From: Caldilineaceae bacterium
GTDB lineage: Bacteria; Chloroflexota; Anaerolineae; Caldilineales; Caldilineaceae
Assembly (NCBI GenBank): GCA_012032975.1
Contig: JAAUPU010000225.1
Span: 1-5,866, forward strand
Direction of reading: 5' to 3'
Length of the DNA stretch: 5,866 nt
Every line of letters starts with the position of its first letter. The first letter of the stretch is position 1. The notes under the pieces were generated by a model, which was not told where the DNA came from, did no database searches, and saw only the letters and a list, made by a program, of their open reading frames with translations. The translations under genes were made by a program, and so were the position numbers. Below, in pieces: positions 1 to 5,832 of the stretch.

Positions 1-12
1 ATTCTGCCTGCC

Positions 13-456
13 TCATCCCTCTAGCCAGCTCACATCGTTGCCGACTGCAATTTCGCCATCGTCCAGCACCTCGCCAAACGCACCCCCGCCCCACTCGGCA
101 TCCATCGCCGCGCGCAGGCCCAAGAAGGCGGCGTCCATCTGTTCGCAGGGACGGGTTTCGCCGTAGATGCGAATGCGCACCCCGCCGATCTGCAAGGTTT
201 GGCCGCGGCTTTCGGCCAGTTCGATCCCACTGACCAGCAGGTTGGCGCGGCGCTCGGCTGGGTCCAACTCTGCCCCCAGCTCGCCCATCAACGCCTGCCA
301 CTTTTCATGGCTGATCAGGGTGACCTGACGCTTGCCGCCCTGATTGGCGTTGCCGGCCAAGCCCTTGCCCGCGACCAGAGTGGCGCGGGCTTTGGCATCC
401 ATTGGGCCGCCTTTGCCCCGTTTGAGCCAGATCGCCTCCAGTTTTCCTGTCGTCAT
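13..456 (-). CDS. MOSC domain-containing protein
   Basis: A 147-residue protein that is essentially one stand-alone MOSC domain (the C-terminal domain family of molybdenum cofactor sulfurases, also found in YiiM/YuaD-type proteins). Visible family features are the N-terminal strand ending in RGPMD-like GGPMD (residues 16-20), the segment GLAGNANQGGKRQVTLI (32-48), RRANLLVSG (69-77), and the conserved cysteine in GETRPCEQMD (Cys104), followed by GGGAFGEVLDDGEIAVGN near the end. In this family the cysteine is thought to carry or transfer sulfur, or to bind Mo-cofactor-like ligands; the substrate here is unknown. The ATG at 454-456 is preceded by AGGAG (minus strand, 464-468) at a 7-base spacing, which supports this start. 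The gene is complete, ends with TGA at 13-15, is divergent from the ABC operon, and has no visible functional link to it. Confidence 0.92.
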   Translation of the reverse strand: MTTGKLEAIWLKRGKGGPMDAKARATLVAGKGLAGNANQGGKRQVTLISHEKWQALMGELGAELDPAERRANLLVSGIELAESRGQTLQIGGVRIRIYGETRPCEQMDAAFLGLRAAMDAEWGGGAFGEVLDDGEIAVGNDVSWLEG

Positions 457-622
457 TGGTCATCTCCTGCGTATGTGGGCTGTAGTCGAAGGGAAGAAGG
501 TAGGCACGGACACATGCCTGTCTACCGCATAGGGTACAAGATTATTGGTTGGTGGCCAAAAGGAATGACCATCAGACACTGCAATCCACGTCGGCGCGAC
601 TCCTGCCAGAGGTGGCTTTGGC

Positions 623-638
623 GATAGCTGGATAGCTG
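623..638. repeat. 8-bp perfect tandem repeat upstream of the promoter
   Basis: GATAGCTG occurs twice in immediate succession (623-630 and 631-638). The pair ends eight bases before the proposed -35 box, about 45-60 bases upstream of the inferred transcription start. That is a usual position for an activator site, but chance duplication is also possible. No regulator gene is in the window. Confidence 0.5.
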
Positions 639-646
639 CGAACAGT

Positions 647-675
647 TTGCACGCTTGTTTCTTTTTGATTACAAT
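647..675 (+). promoter_or_regulatory. Predicted sigma-70-type promoter for the ABC operon
   Basis: The -35 box TTGCAC (647-652) and -10 box TACAAT (670-675) are separated by exactly 17 bases, and the spacer is T-rich at its downstream end. The expected start is near 682, which leaves a leader of about 310 nt before the TTG start of the binding protein. This is the best promoter match I found between the two divergent genes. A weaker candidate (CTGACG 808-813, TACAAC 833-838) has a poor 19-base spacer. Confidence 0.55.
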
Positions 676-820
676 GATGGCACTCCAAACCAGTCAGCGA
701 CGATGCCGAACTTCTGATTGAGTTCAATCTGTCTGTGGAGGCCGATCCCCCCTGGCCACCGAAGAGACGCCCACTTTTTCGACAAGCAGCAACGACCATG
801 CAAGCCACTGACGCTGGCAG

Positions 821-835
821 GTAAGAGCTTCTTAC
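821..835. repeat. 15-bp palindrome in the operon leader
   Basis: GTAAGA and TCTTAC form a perfect 6-bp inverted repeat around GCT. The size and symmetry resemble a dimeric repressor operator, and it overlaps the weak -10-like TACAAC at 833-838. It could equally be a small hairpin in the long leader. Function is inferred only from shape and place. Confidence 0.35.
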
Positions 836-981
836 AACTTTGAACCGAAAGGAGCTTCTCAAAAACTCATACTGAGCCTTCCTCCATTGATGCTCACAAC
901 ACACCCTCTACTCGTCTTTCTTCACGTTTTGGCCATCCAGTCGGACGAATGAACCGTACAAACCGACAAACCAACTGCAAA

Positions 982-996
982 AAGGAGATACCGTTG
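982..996 (+). promoter_or_regulatory. Ribosome binding site and TTG start of the binding protein
   Basis: AAGGAGA (982-988) lies five bases before TTG at 994-996. This TTG is in frame with an upstream ATG at 949 that has no Shine-Dalgarno sequence. Starting at TTG gives a normal lipoprotein signal peptide: a short basic n-region (KIRPKNSRSYAR), a hydrophobic core and VAAC. The ATG would add 15 polar residues in front. The ribosome site therefore decides for TTG. Confidence 0.75.
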
Positions 997-2817
997 AAAA
1001 TTCGACCTAAGAACTCCAGATCATATGCACGGATCGCAGCGCTGCTTGTGGTCCTGGCGCTAGGACTGCTGGTGGCAGCCTGTGGTGCGCCAGCGGCCGC
1101 ACCGGCGCCGGCCGCTGAAGAAGCCGCACCCGCCGCGGAAGGCGCTGCTGCAGCCGAAGCCCCGGCCGAAATGGCCGACAACGTCACCGTCCTGGGCGAC
1201 ACATTGCCGGACGACGCTTTGCCCTACGAGGACCAGGTCTACCGCATTGCCTACAACATCAATCAGAGCGCGACGACCTTCGACTTTGCCACTGAAGTCT
1301 ATGGTCGTTACTGTCTCTCTGACCTTTTCCAGGACACGCTGGTCTCGCTGGACAAGGATTTTAACGTAATTCCCGGCGCCGCCGAGAGTTGGTCGGTGTC
1401 GGAAGATGGCAAAGTCTGGACATTCAAGCTGCGTCCAGGTCAGGTGTGGAGCGACGGCACGCCGCTCACCGCCTACGACTATGAGGCCACCTTCCGCATG
1501 ACCGCATCGCCCGAACATGCCTGGGATTTCTCCTGGTTCTACAGTTTCCTGGCCGATGGCGGCATCAAGAACTGGAGCAAGATCATCGCTGGCGAACTGC
1601 CGCCCGAGGAACTGGGTGTGCGCGCCGTTGATGACCTGACCCTTGAGGTCGAGACCGAAGGTGTCTTCCCGCCGCTGCCCGGCGTGATGAAGTTTGCCTT
1701 CACCCTGCAGAAAGCAGCTTTGGAAGAGCATGGTCCCTATTACAACAGCTCGATGGAGACCTCTGTCTCTTCCGGCCCCTTCATCCTCGCCGAATTTGAC
1801 CCAGGCAATATGATTGCGCTGGAAGCCAATCCCACCTACAATGGCTTCCGACCGCCGCGCCTCCGTCGTCTTGAGTGTTACTGGATGGACCCAAGCGTTG
1901 AATTTGCCGCCTATGAAAATGGCGAACTCGACATGGTGCCATTTGGTTCGCTCTCTCCCGCCGATTTCGAGATCATCCTCAACGATCCGGCGCTGGCCGA
2001 GAACTATCTGCGTCATTTCGGCGACTTCCGCACTGACTATCTGCTCTTCGACACCTTCACGCCACCCTTCGACAACCTGGACGTTCGCAAGGCATTTGCC
2101 CATGCCGTGGACCGGGACCAGATCGTGCCCAACGTCTATGGCGACATCAAGGCCATGCCGGCCCATTCGATGTTGATGCCAGGCTATCCGTCATCCGACA
2201 CCGAAGGCGAGCTTGCCGAGTATCAGGCCTATGACTGCGACCTGGCCAACGAGCATCTGACCGCGGCCGGCTTCGAAGGCGGCGAAGGTTTCCCCGATCA
2301 GGTGATGATGTTGCGCGGCGAGAATCCGACCCGAGCAGCGGTCTATCAGGCTGTCGCGGCATCCATCGCCGAATGTCTCAACATCAACATCGAGGTCTCC
2401 AACGTCGATCGCAAGGTCTACATGGATGCCCTGAATGCCAAACCGACTGAATTGACCTTTGGCGCCGTAGACTACGGCATGGACTTCCTGGACCCGGCCA
2501 ACCTGCTGGGCAACGTCTGGAAGTCTGGCGGTCGCCACTCCTGGAAGAACGATGAATTCGACCGCCTGGTCACCGAAGCAGCCGGCCTGGTTGGCGACCC
2601 TGAAACCCGAGACCAGATGTTCCGCGACGCCGAGCGCGTGCTGGTGGACGACGTGGGTGGCATCTTTGTTTGCCCACGAATGGGCGGGCAACCTCTTCCA
2701 GCCGTGGGTCCAGGGCGAAGGATCCGCGAACCGGATGCGGTCGGCATCGCCGGCGACCACTGGGGCAACGACCAGAATATCAGCCAGATGTATATCTCCA
2801 ACGCCAAGAGCGAATAG
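994..2817 (+). CDS. ABC transporter solute-binding lipoprotein, family 5 (peptide/nickel/oligosaccharide type)
   Basis: An extracytoplasmic binding protein of about 607 residues, in the usual size range of the DppA/OppA family. The signal peptide ends in the lipobox VAAC (Cys30, the lipidation site) and is followed by a low-complexity Ala/Pro/Glu linker to about residue 60. Family signatures include YRIAYNINQSATTFDFAT, AESWSVSEDGKVWTFKLRPG, WSDGTPLTAYDYEATF, SSGPFILAEFDPGNMIALEA then NPTYNG, and VRKAFAHAVDRDQIV. It should hand ligand to the two permeases downstream; substrate specificity cannot be read from sequence. The start is TTG, set by the Shine-Dalgarno sequence at 982-988. Oddity: residues about 559-576 are out of frame (see 2668-2721). 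The flanking residues return to a convincing C terminus (REPDAVGIAGDHWGNDQN), so the protein is otherwise full length. The substrate-binding assignment is firm. Confidence 0.95.
   Translation: MKIRPKNSRSYARIAALLVVLALGLLVAACGAPAAAPAPAAEEAAPAAEGAAAAEAPAEMADNVTVLGDTLPDDALPYEDQVYRIAYNINQSATTFDFATEVYGRYCLSDLFQDTLVSLDKDFNVIPGAAESWSVSEDGKVWTFKLRPGQVWSDGTPLTAYDYEATFRMTASPEHAWDFSWFYSFLADGGIKNWSKIIAGELPPEELGVRAVDDLTLEVETEGVFPPLPGVMKFAFTLQKAALEEHGPYYNSSMETSVSSGPFILAEFDPGNMIALEANPTYNGFRPPRLRRLECYWMDPSVEFAAYENGELDMVPFGSLSPADFEIILNDPALAENYLRHFGDFRTDYLLFDTFTPPFDNLDVRKAFAHAVDRDQIVPNVYGDIKAMPAHSMLMPGYPSSDTEGELAEYQAYDCDLANEHLTAAGFEGGEGFPDQVMMLRGENPTRAAVYQAVAASIAECLNINIEVSNVDRKVYMDALNAKPTELTFGAVDYGMDFLDPANLLGNVWKSGGRHSWKNDEFDRLVTEAAGLVGDPETRDQMFRDAERVLVDDVGGIFVCPRMGGQPLPAVGPGRRIREPDAVGIAGDHWGNDQNISQMYISNAKSE
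2668..2721 (+). other. Out-of-frame segment bounded by compensating indels in the binding-protein gene
   Basis: In the annotated frame this segment reads as Pro/Gly/Arg-rich and unlike the family (VCPRMGGQPLPAVGPGRR). In the +1 frame the same bases give AHEWAGNLFQPWVQGEG, which joins smoothly to VDDVGGIFV before it and IREPDAVGIAG after it. This implies one extra base near the TTT run at 2669-2671 and one missing base near GG at 2720-2721. The overall length and the rest of the frame are preserved. Sequencing error or two natural mutations could both explain it. Confidence 0.8.
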
Positions 2818-2869
2818 AGAACTCCTGCTAGGACACTAACCTCAGTTCCAATCACCAAGTTGCTTGGCC

Positions 2870-2904
2870 GGATGGGGGTGGTCACGATTTGACCACCCCC
2901 ATCC
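2870..2904 (+). promoter_or_regulatory. Intercistronic 14-bp perfect stem-loop
   Basis: GGATGGGGGTGGTC (2870-2883) and GACCACCCCCATCC (2891-2904) pair perfectly around the 7-base loop ACGATTT. It lies between the binding-protein stop and the first permease start, and no T-run follows, so it is not a standard intrinsic terminator. In many binding-protein operons such a hairpin protects the 3' end of the abundant upstream message and lowers permease expression; I infer the same role. Its 3' arm ends 24 bases before the permease ATG. Confidence 0.75.
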
Positions 2905-2928
2905 ACACACTCTTTCGGACGATACCCA

Positions 2929-3900
2929 ATGACCCGCTATCTGGCTGGACGCGTCCTTTCCTTGATCTTTGTCATGTTGTTGGTCTCCATGATCACCTTC
3001 GCGCTGATGCATTCGGTGCCAGGCGGTCCTTTCGACGAGGAAGATTCGCCTCTGCCTCCGGCCGCCAAGGCCAACATCCTGGCGAAATATGGGCTGGACA
3101 AACCGATCCACATCCAGTACCTGAACTACATGAAGAACGTCGTCCTGCACTTCGACTTCGGGATTCCGTTCCAACAACCCAACACAACGGTCACTGCTCT
3201 GATCGCCAAAAGCTGGCGGGTGACGCTACAGGTCGGCGTCATGACCGTGTTGGTCTCCTTCGGGGTGGGGATCACGCTGGGGGTCTTGGCCGCGTATCGC
3301 CAGAACTCGTGGATCGACACCTCTACTACCTTTGTAGCCATGATGGGGATCACCACGCCCAATTTCGTCGTCTCCATGTGGTTAATTCTGATCTTCGCCG
3401 TCCAGTACAAGTTTCTGCCCATGGGTGGCTGGAACTCCTCTGGCAACTGCCTGATCGGCGACGAGTTTATCTGCACGGACTGGATCATGCCGGTCATTGC
3501 CTATTCCTTGGCGCCGCTGGCCATCGTCGCGCGCTACACCCGCTCCAGCATCGTCGATGTCATGCGCCAGGACTATGCGCGTACCGCCAAGGCCAAAGGA
3601 CTCAATGACCAGACCGTCATGTTCCGCCATGTGATGCGCAACGCACTCATCCCCATGATCACCGCCCTGGGCGTGATCATCCCCAATCTGTTGACCGGCA
3701 GCATCTTCATCGAAGCCGTCTTTCGTATCAATGGCCTCGGCAAATATTTCGTCACCAGCATCTTTAGCCGCGACTACCCCATGATCATGGCGTTATTCCT
3801 ATTGATCGCCCTCTTGTGGAGTCTTACCTATCTGATCACCGACCTGCTCTATACTTGGGCTGACCCCAGAATCCGCCTGGGTGCAAAAGGGGCCAGTTGA
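2929..3900 (+). CDS. ABC transporter permease, DppB/OppB type
   Basis: A 323-residue inner-membrane permease of the binding-protein-dependent transport family, the usual length for DppB/OppB. It opens with the classic N terminus MTRYLAGRVLSLIFVMLLVS, where the first membrane helix lies at about 9-29, then an extracytoplasmic segment with LAKYGLDKPIHIQY (51-64). Further helices lie near 97-122, 135-160, 186-203, 240-262 and 284-307. The EAA-type coupling motif, which contacts the ATPase, is at about 215-234 (DYARTAKAKGLNDQTVMFRH), followed by the typical GSIFIEAVFRINGLGKYF and the C-terminal DLLYTWADPRIRLG. The ribosome site before the ATG is weak (GGA at 2917-2919), fitting reduced translation after the upstream stem-loop. 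The stop TGA shares its last base with the start of the next permease, indicating translational coupling. It should form the translocation pore with the DppC-like protein. Confidence 0.95.
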   Translation: MTRYLAGRVLSLIFVMLLVSMITFALMHSVPGGPFDEEDSPLPPAAKANILAKYGLDKPIHIQYLNYMKNVVLHFDFGIPFQQPNTTVTALIAKSWRVTLQVGVMTVLVSFGVGITLGVLAAYRQNSWIDTSTTFVAMMGITTPNFVVSMWLILIFAVQYKFLPMGGWNSSGNCLIGDEFICTDWIMPVIAYSLAPLAIVARYTRSSIVDVMRQDYARTAKAKGLNDQTVMFRHVMRNALIPMITALGVIIPNLLTGSIFIEAVFRINGLGKYFVTSIFSRDYPMIMALFLLIALLWSLTYLITDLLYTWADPRIRLGAKGAS

Positions 3901-4806
3901 TGAGTACGATTGTTGCCACCGCTTCAAAGCCGCAAGCCAGTCTGGCGCAAAAGCCCCACCGGACCCTGCTGCAGGATGGCATTCGACGCTTCTCGCGCAA
4001 CCGCCTGGCCATGTTTGGCCTGGTCATCGTCCTTATTTTTCTGATCCTGGCGCTATTCGCCGATCTATTGGCGCCGCATCCCTACGACAAAGTCTATCTG
4101 GATCGGGTCTTGCTCTTCCCCTTCGAGCATCCCGCGCATCCACTGGGCACAGACGAGGTGGGCCGAGACTACCTGAGCCGGCTGATCTACGGCGCGCGCA
4201 CCTCGATCCTTGTTGGCGTCGGCGTAGTGACCATCGCGGTTCTCATTGGCGTGCCTCTGGGGGGTCTGGCAGGCTATTTTGGCGGACGCACCGACTTCGT
4301 CATCTCCCGCTTCATCGACATCATGACAGCCTTTCCAGGTCTGATGTTCTCCATCCTCATCATCTCGGTATGGGGCGGCGGACTGGTCAAGGTGATTCTG
4401 GTTCTCAGCATCACAAGCTGGATCGGCATCGCCCGCCTGACCCGGGGGCAGATCATGTCCTTGCGAGAAAAAGGAATATGTAGAAGCCGCTCGCTGCCTG
4501 GGCGTGAAGCGCAGCAATATCATCTTTCGCCACCTCATGCCCAACTCGATGACGCCAATACTGGTCGCCATCAGTTTTGGCATACCTGCCGCGATCTTTG
4601 CGGAAGCCGGGCTGAGCTTCCTGGGTATCGGCATCAACGACCCCATTGCCAGTTGGGGCAAAATGGTGGGCGTCAGCAATGCTTACGTGCGCGTCTACTG
4701 GCATCTCGCCCTCTTTCCCACCATCGCCGTGGCCCTGGCCATGCTCGGCTTCACCTTCATGGGCGACGGTCTGCGCGACGCTCTTGACCCGAAAATGTTG
4801 GAGTAA
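3900..4806 (+). pseudogene. ABC transporter permease, DppC/OppC type, frameshifted
   Basis: Second channel subunit, partner of the DppB-like permease. ATG at 3900 overlaps the preceding stop by one base and follows AAAAGGGG (3885-3892) at a 7-base spacing; a TTG at 3897 is in frame but less likely. Residues 37-59 form the first membrane helix. The family signature HPLGTDEVGRDYLSRLIYGA (80-99) and helices near 101-126, 144-157 and 162-178 follow. After Lys191 the frame is lost at a run of five A's. As read, translation would continue in a nonsense frame to a stop at 4785-4787 (295 residues). Removing one A restores [15 protein letters not shown], the EAA motif, then [25 protein letters not shown] and the C terminus [14 protein letters not shown], ending at 4804-4806 with 301 residues, normal for the family. 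If the extra base is real, the protein lacks the ATPase-coupling loop and the system would be dead. Sequencing error is at least as likely. Confidence 0.9.
4468..4472 (+). other. Frameshift site: extra A in an A5 run
   Basis: The five A's in GAGAAAAAGG should be four to keep the permease in frame (GAA AAG GAA TAT GTA GAA GCC). The needed ribosomal shift would be +1, so this is not a classic -1 slippery heptamer, and five A's is short for transcriptional slippage. An insertion by mutation or a base-calling error best explains it. Confidence 0.8.
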
Positions 4807-4812
4807 CCTTTC

Positions 4813-5349
4813 ATGAAAACAAGCACCCATCGACATTATTTCAGGCGACATTATTCCAGACCAGTCACCTGGATCTCCCTCCTGCTCTTGGCCGCCATGC
4901 TCATGTTGGCAGCCTGCGGCGGCGGGGCCGGCGATAGCGCCAGCACAGGGGAGTCTGCTACACCTGCGCAAGAGCCATCATCGAACAGCGCACGCGTGGC
5001 GCCGACCGCGCTGGTTGCCCGCTTCGGGGCGCCAACCAGCGTGATCGATCTGACGAAAGTGGCCGAGCGTGCGGAGGACGGCACGCCCGAACCCGATGGC
5101 AACCCGGATTTGGCTCTCGGCGAGAATGGATATGGACGACTGTGTGCGGAGTGTCACGGAGCGGCCGGGGAAGGCGTGGCCGGCGAGGGCGAAACCATCA
5201 TCGGCATGACGCTGGAATATGGCGCCTTTGATGACCTGCTACGTACGGGCGGTGGCAACGGCAACGAACACATCTTTGGGCCGACCAAGATCAGCGACGA
5301 CGGTATCAGAGCGCTCTTGGCGTTTGTGCAGTCGCTTTCGACGCAGTAA
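4813..5349 (+). CDS. Small c-type cytochrome lipoprotein
   Basis: A 178-residue exported lipoprotein. It has a basic N terminus, a hydrophobic stretch at 20-33 and the lipobox LAAC with the lipid-bearing Cys35, then a Gly/Ser/Thr/Ala-rich linker and a single class-I-like cytochrome c domain (about 98-178). The heme attachment motif is CAECH (Cys111, Cys114, His115), preceded by GENGYGRL and followed by GAAGEG, as in many small cytochromes. The usual distal MP motif before the final helix is absent; Met132 or His153 (in NEHIFGPTKIS) may be the sixth ligand. It should be a membrane-anchored electron carrier outside the cytoplasmic membrane. The ATG follows GGAG (4800-4803) at a 9-base spacing, and the gene starts six bases after the permease stop, so it is probably co-transcribed. 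Its role beside a peptide-type transporter is unclear: it could have been placed there by chance, or it could link to uptake of a redox-relevant ligand. Confidence 0.9.
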   Translation: MKTSTHRHYFRRHYSRPVTWISLLLLAAMLMLAACGGGAGDSASTGESATPAQEPSSNSARVAPTALVARFGAPTSVIDLTKVAERAEDGTPEPDGNPDLALGENGYGRLCAECHGAAGEGVAGEGETIIGMTLEYGAFDDLLRTGGGNGNEHIFGPTKISDDGIRALLAFVQSLSTQ

Positions 5350-5660
5350 ACGGCCAGACCCTCTGTTCAGGCCAATCCAAAATTAAAAGCATCCACGAAG
5401 CTCACGAAGGAAGACCAAGATTTGACCTGGTTCTTCGTGCGACTTCGCGGATAGCTATTACCTGCACGCGCTGTGGATGCCTTTTTCCGCAGGGGGAAAC
5501 CGCCGTCCAAGCCGCGCCCGGTTCGCCCGCATCGTCAGCCACGCCCAGGACGGTGTGCTGGCGAAGCGTTTTGCCCTGTCTACGCAACGATGACCTTTAC
5601 CCGATGGGTTGGTGACAGATATGACACGCAGATGAATTAAAGTTCATTTCGTCGATCTCG
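5350..5660. other. Intergenic region after the operon, no convincing gene
   Basis: This stretch holds the CACGAAG inverted repeat (5385-5486) and otherwise nothing I can assign. A plus-strand frame open from 5426 to a TGA at 5591-5593 has GC-rich third positions and a basic product (38 residues from the ATG at 5477), but it has no ribosome site and resembles nothing I know. It may be a gene remnant or chance. Confidence 0.4.
5385..5486. repeat. CACGAAG inverted-repeat element, possible terminator or mobile intergenic repeat
   Basis: The left arm carries CACGAAG twice, nine bases apart (5394-5400, 5403-5409). The right arm carries CTTCGTG (5433-5439) and CTTCGCGGAT (5443-5452), making an imperfect hairpin over 5391-5452. 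A second pairing is possible: GCATCCAC (5389-5396) is perfectly complementary to GTGGATGC (5473-5480), which is followed by five T's at 5482-5486. The two pairings share the bases 5391-5396, so they exclude each other. I recall CACGAAG-type hairpins as scattered intergenic repeats in Chloroflexota-like genomes, but cannot verify that here. Placed 40-odd bases after the cytochrome stop, it may end or stabilise the operon transcript. Confidence 0.55.
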
Positions 5661-5663
5661 GAT

Positions 5664-5692
5664 TTGACGTGTCGGACTTCGTTTGCTATACT
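5664..5692 (+). promoter_or_regulatory. Strong predicted sigma-70-type promoter of a small RNA
   Basis: TTGACG (5664-5669), a 17-base spacer, and TATACT (5687-5692), preceded by TGC to give an extended -10. This is the best promoter match in the window. The expected start is near 5699, which is exactly the first base of the 11-bp stem described next. Confidence 0.75.
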
Positions 5693-5698
5693 CCTTAT

Positions 5699-5776
5699 AT
5701 AGAACTGCCTGCTCCATTGCGGTGCGACGCCAGTCGCTATCGGGGGAACCGTGATGTCGGGCAGTTCTATTTTTTT
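5699..5776 (+). ncRNA. Candidate small structured RNA, family not recognised
   Basis: A transcript of about 78 nt is predicted from promoter, structure and terminator together. ATAGAACTGCC (5699-5709) pairs perfectly with GGCAGTTCTAT (5760-5770), and a T-run (5770-5776) follows at once, so the closing stem doubles as the terminator. Inside it, CATTGCGGT (5715-5723) pairs with ACCGTGATG (5748-5756) through nine pairs, two of them G-U. An apical hairpin GCGAC/GTCGC (5724-5728, 5733-5737) has loop GCCA. The ten bases at 5738-5747 (TATCGGGGGA) stay unpaired and could contact a C-rich target or form a pseudoknot with CTCC at 5712-5715. I checked by eye for SRP RNA, 6S, tRNA and common riboswitch cores and found none. 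It could also be a riboswitch or attenuator for a gene beyond the window. Confidence 0.6.
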
Positions 5777-5797
5777 GTCCTTTTTTTTTCCGAACAC

Positions 5798-5832
5798 AAG
5801 GGCTGGCTATTCACAATAGCCAGCCCTTTTTT
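5798..5832 (+). terminator. Strong intrinsic terminator
   Basis: GGGCTGGCTATT (5800-5811) and AATAGCCAGCCC (5815-5826) form a perfect 12-bp stem with loop CAC, directly followed by six T's (5827-5832). It lies 21 bases past the T-run of the small RNA and would act as a backup terminator for it. On the minus strand the hairpin is followed only by TTGTGTT, so it works best for plus-strand transcripts, though weak two-way use is possible. Confidence 0.85.

Larger units (their letters stand above)
457..993. other. Divergent intergenic region
   Basis: This stretch of about 540 bases lies between the divergent MOSC gene and the binding-protein gene. It holds an imperfect inverted repeat at 499-526 (GGTA/GGCA on the left, TGCC/TACC on the right), an 8-bp tandem repeat at 623-638, a sigma-70-like promoter at 647-675, a 15-bp palindrome at 821-835, and the Shine-Dalgarno sequence at 982-988. 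The leader implied by the promoter would be about 310 nt, unusually long for such an operon. I see no recognisable riboswitch consensus in it. No open frame here looks like a real gene: candidates lack ribosome sites and have arbitrary composition. Confidence 0.6.

Noticed and set aside
199..627. 142-residue plus-strand frame overlapping the MOSC gene
   Set aside because: It is the antisense shadow of a well-supported MOSC gene and then runs into non-coding sequence.
572..904. 110-residue minus-strand frame in the divergent intergenic region
   Set aside because: Composition is Ser/Arg/Cys-rich and arbitrary, no family motif is visible, there is no ribosome site, and it lies across the likely operon promoter.
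890..952. 20-residue leader peptide frame (ATG 890, TGA 950-952) overlapping the ATG at 949
   Set aside because: No ribosome binding site precedes it, and the coupled ATG at 949 is itself unlikely to be the real start.
949..993. ATG at 949 as the start of the binding protein
   Set aside because: No Shine-Dalgarno sequence precedes it, and it adds 15 polar residues before the signal peptide. The TTG at 994 has AAGGAGA at ideal spacing and gives a standard lipoprotein leader.
4464..4475. Programmed ribosomal frameshift in the second permease
   Set aside because: Restoring the frame needs a +1 shift, the site is not a known +1 recoding sequence, and permeases of this family are not known to use recoding.
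5402..5587. 61-residue minus-strand frame after the cytochrome gene
   Set aside because: It overlaps the CACGAAG repeat, has no ribosome site and shows no recognisable motif.
5754..5819. 21-residue plus-strand frame (ATG 5754) preceded by GGGGG
   Set aside because: It runs through two T-runs and into the terminator hairpin; its Phe-rich content comes from the T-runs, and the start lies inside a predicted RNA stem.
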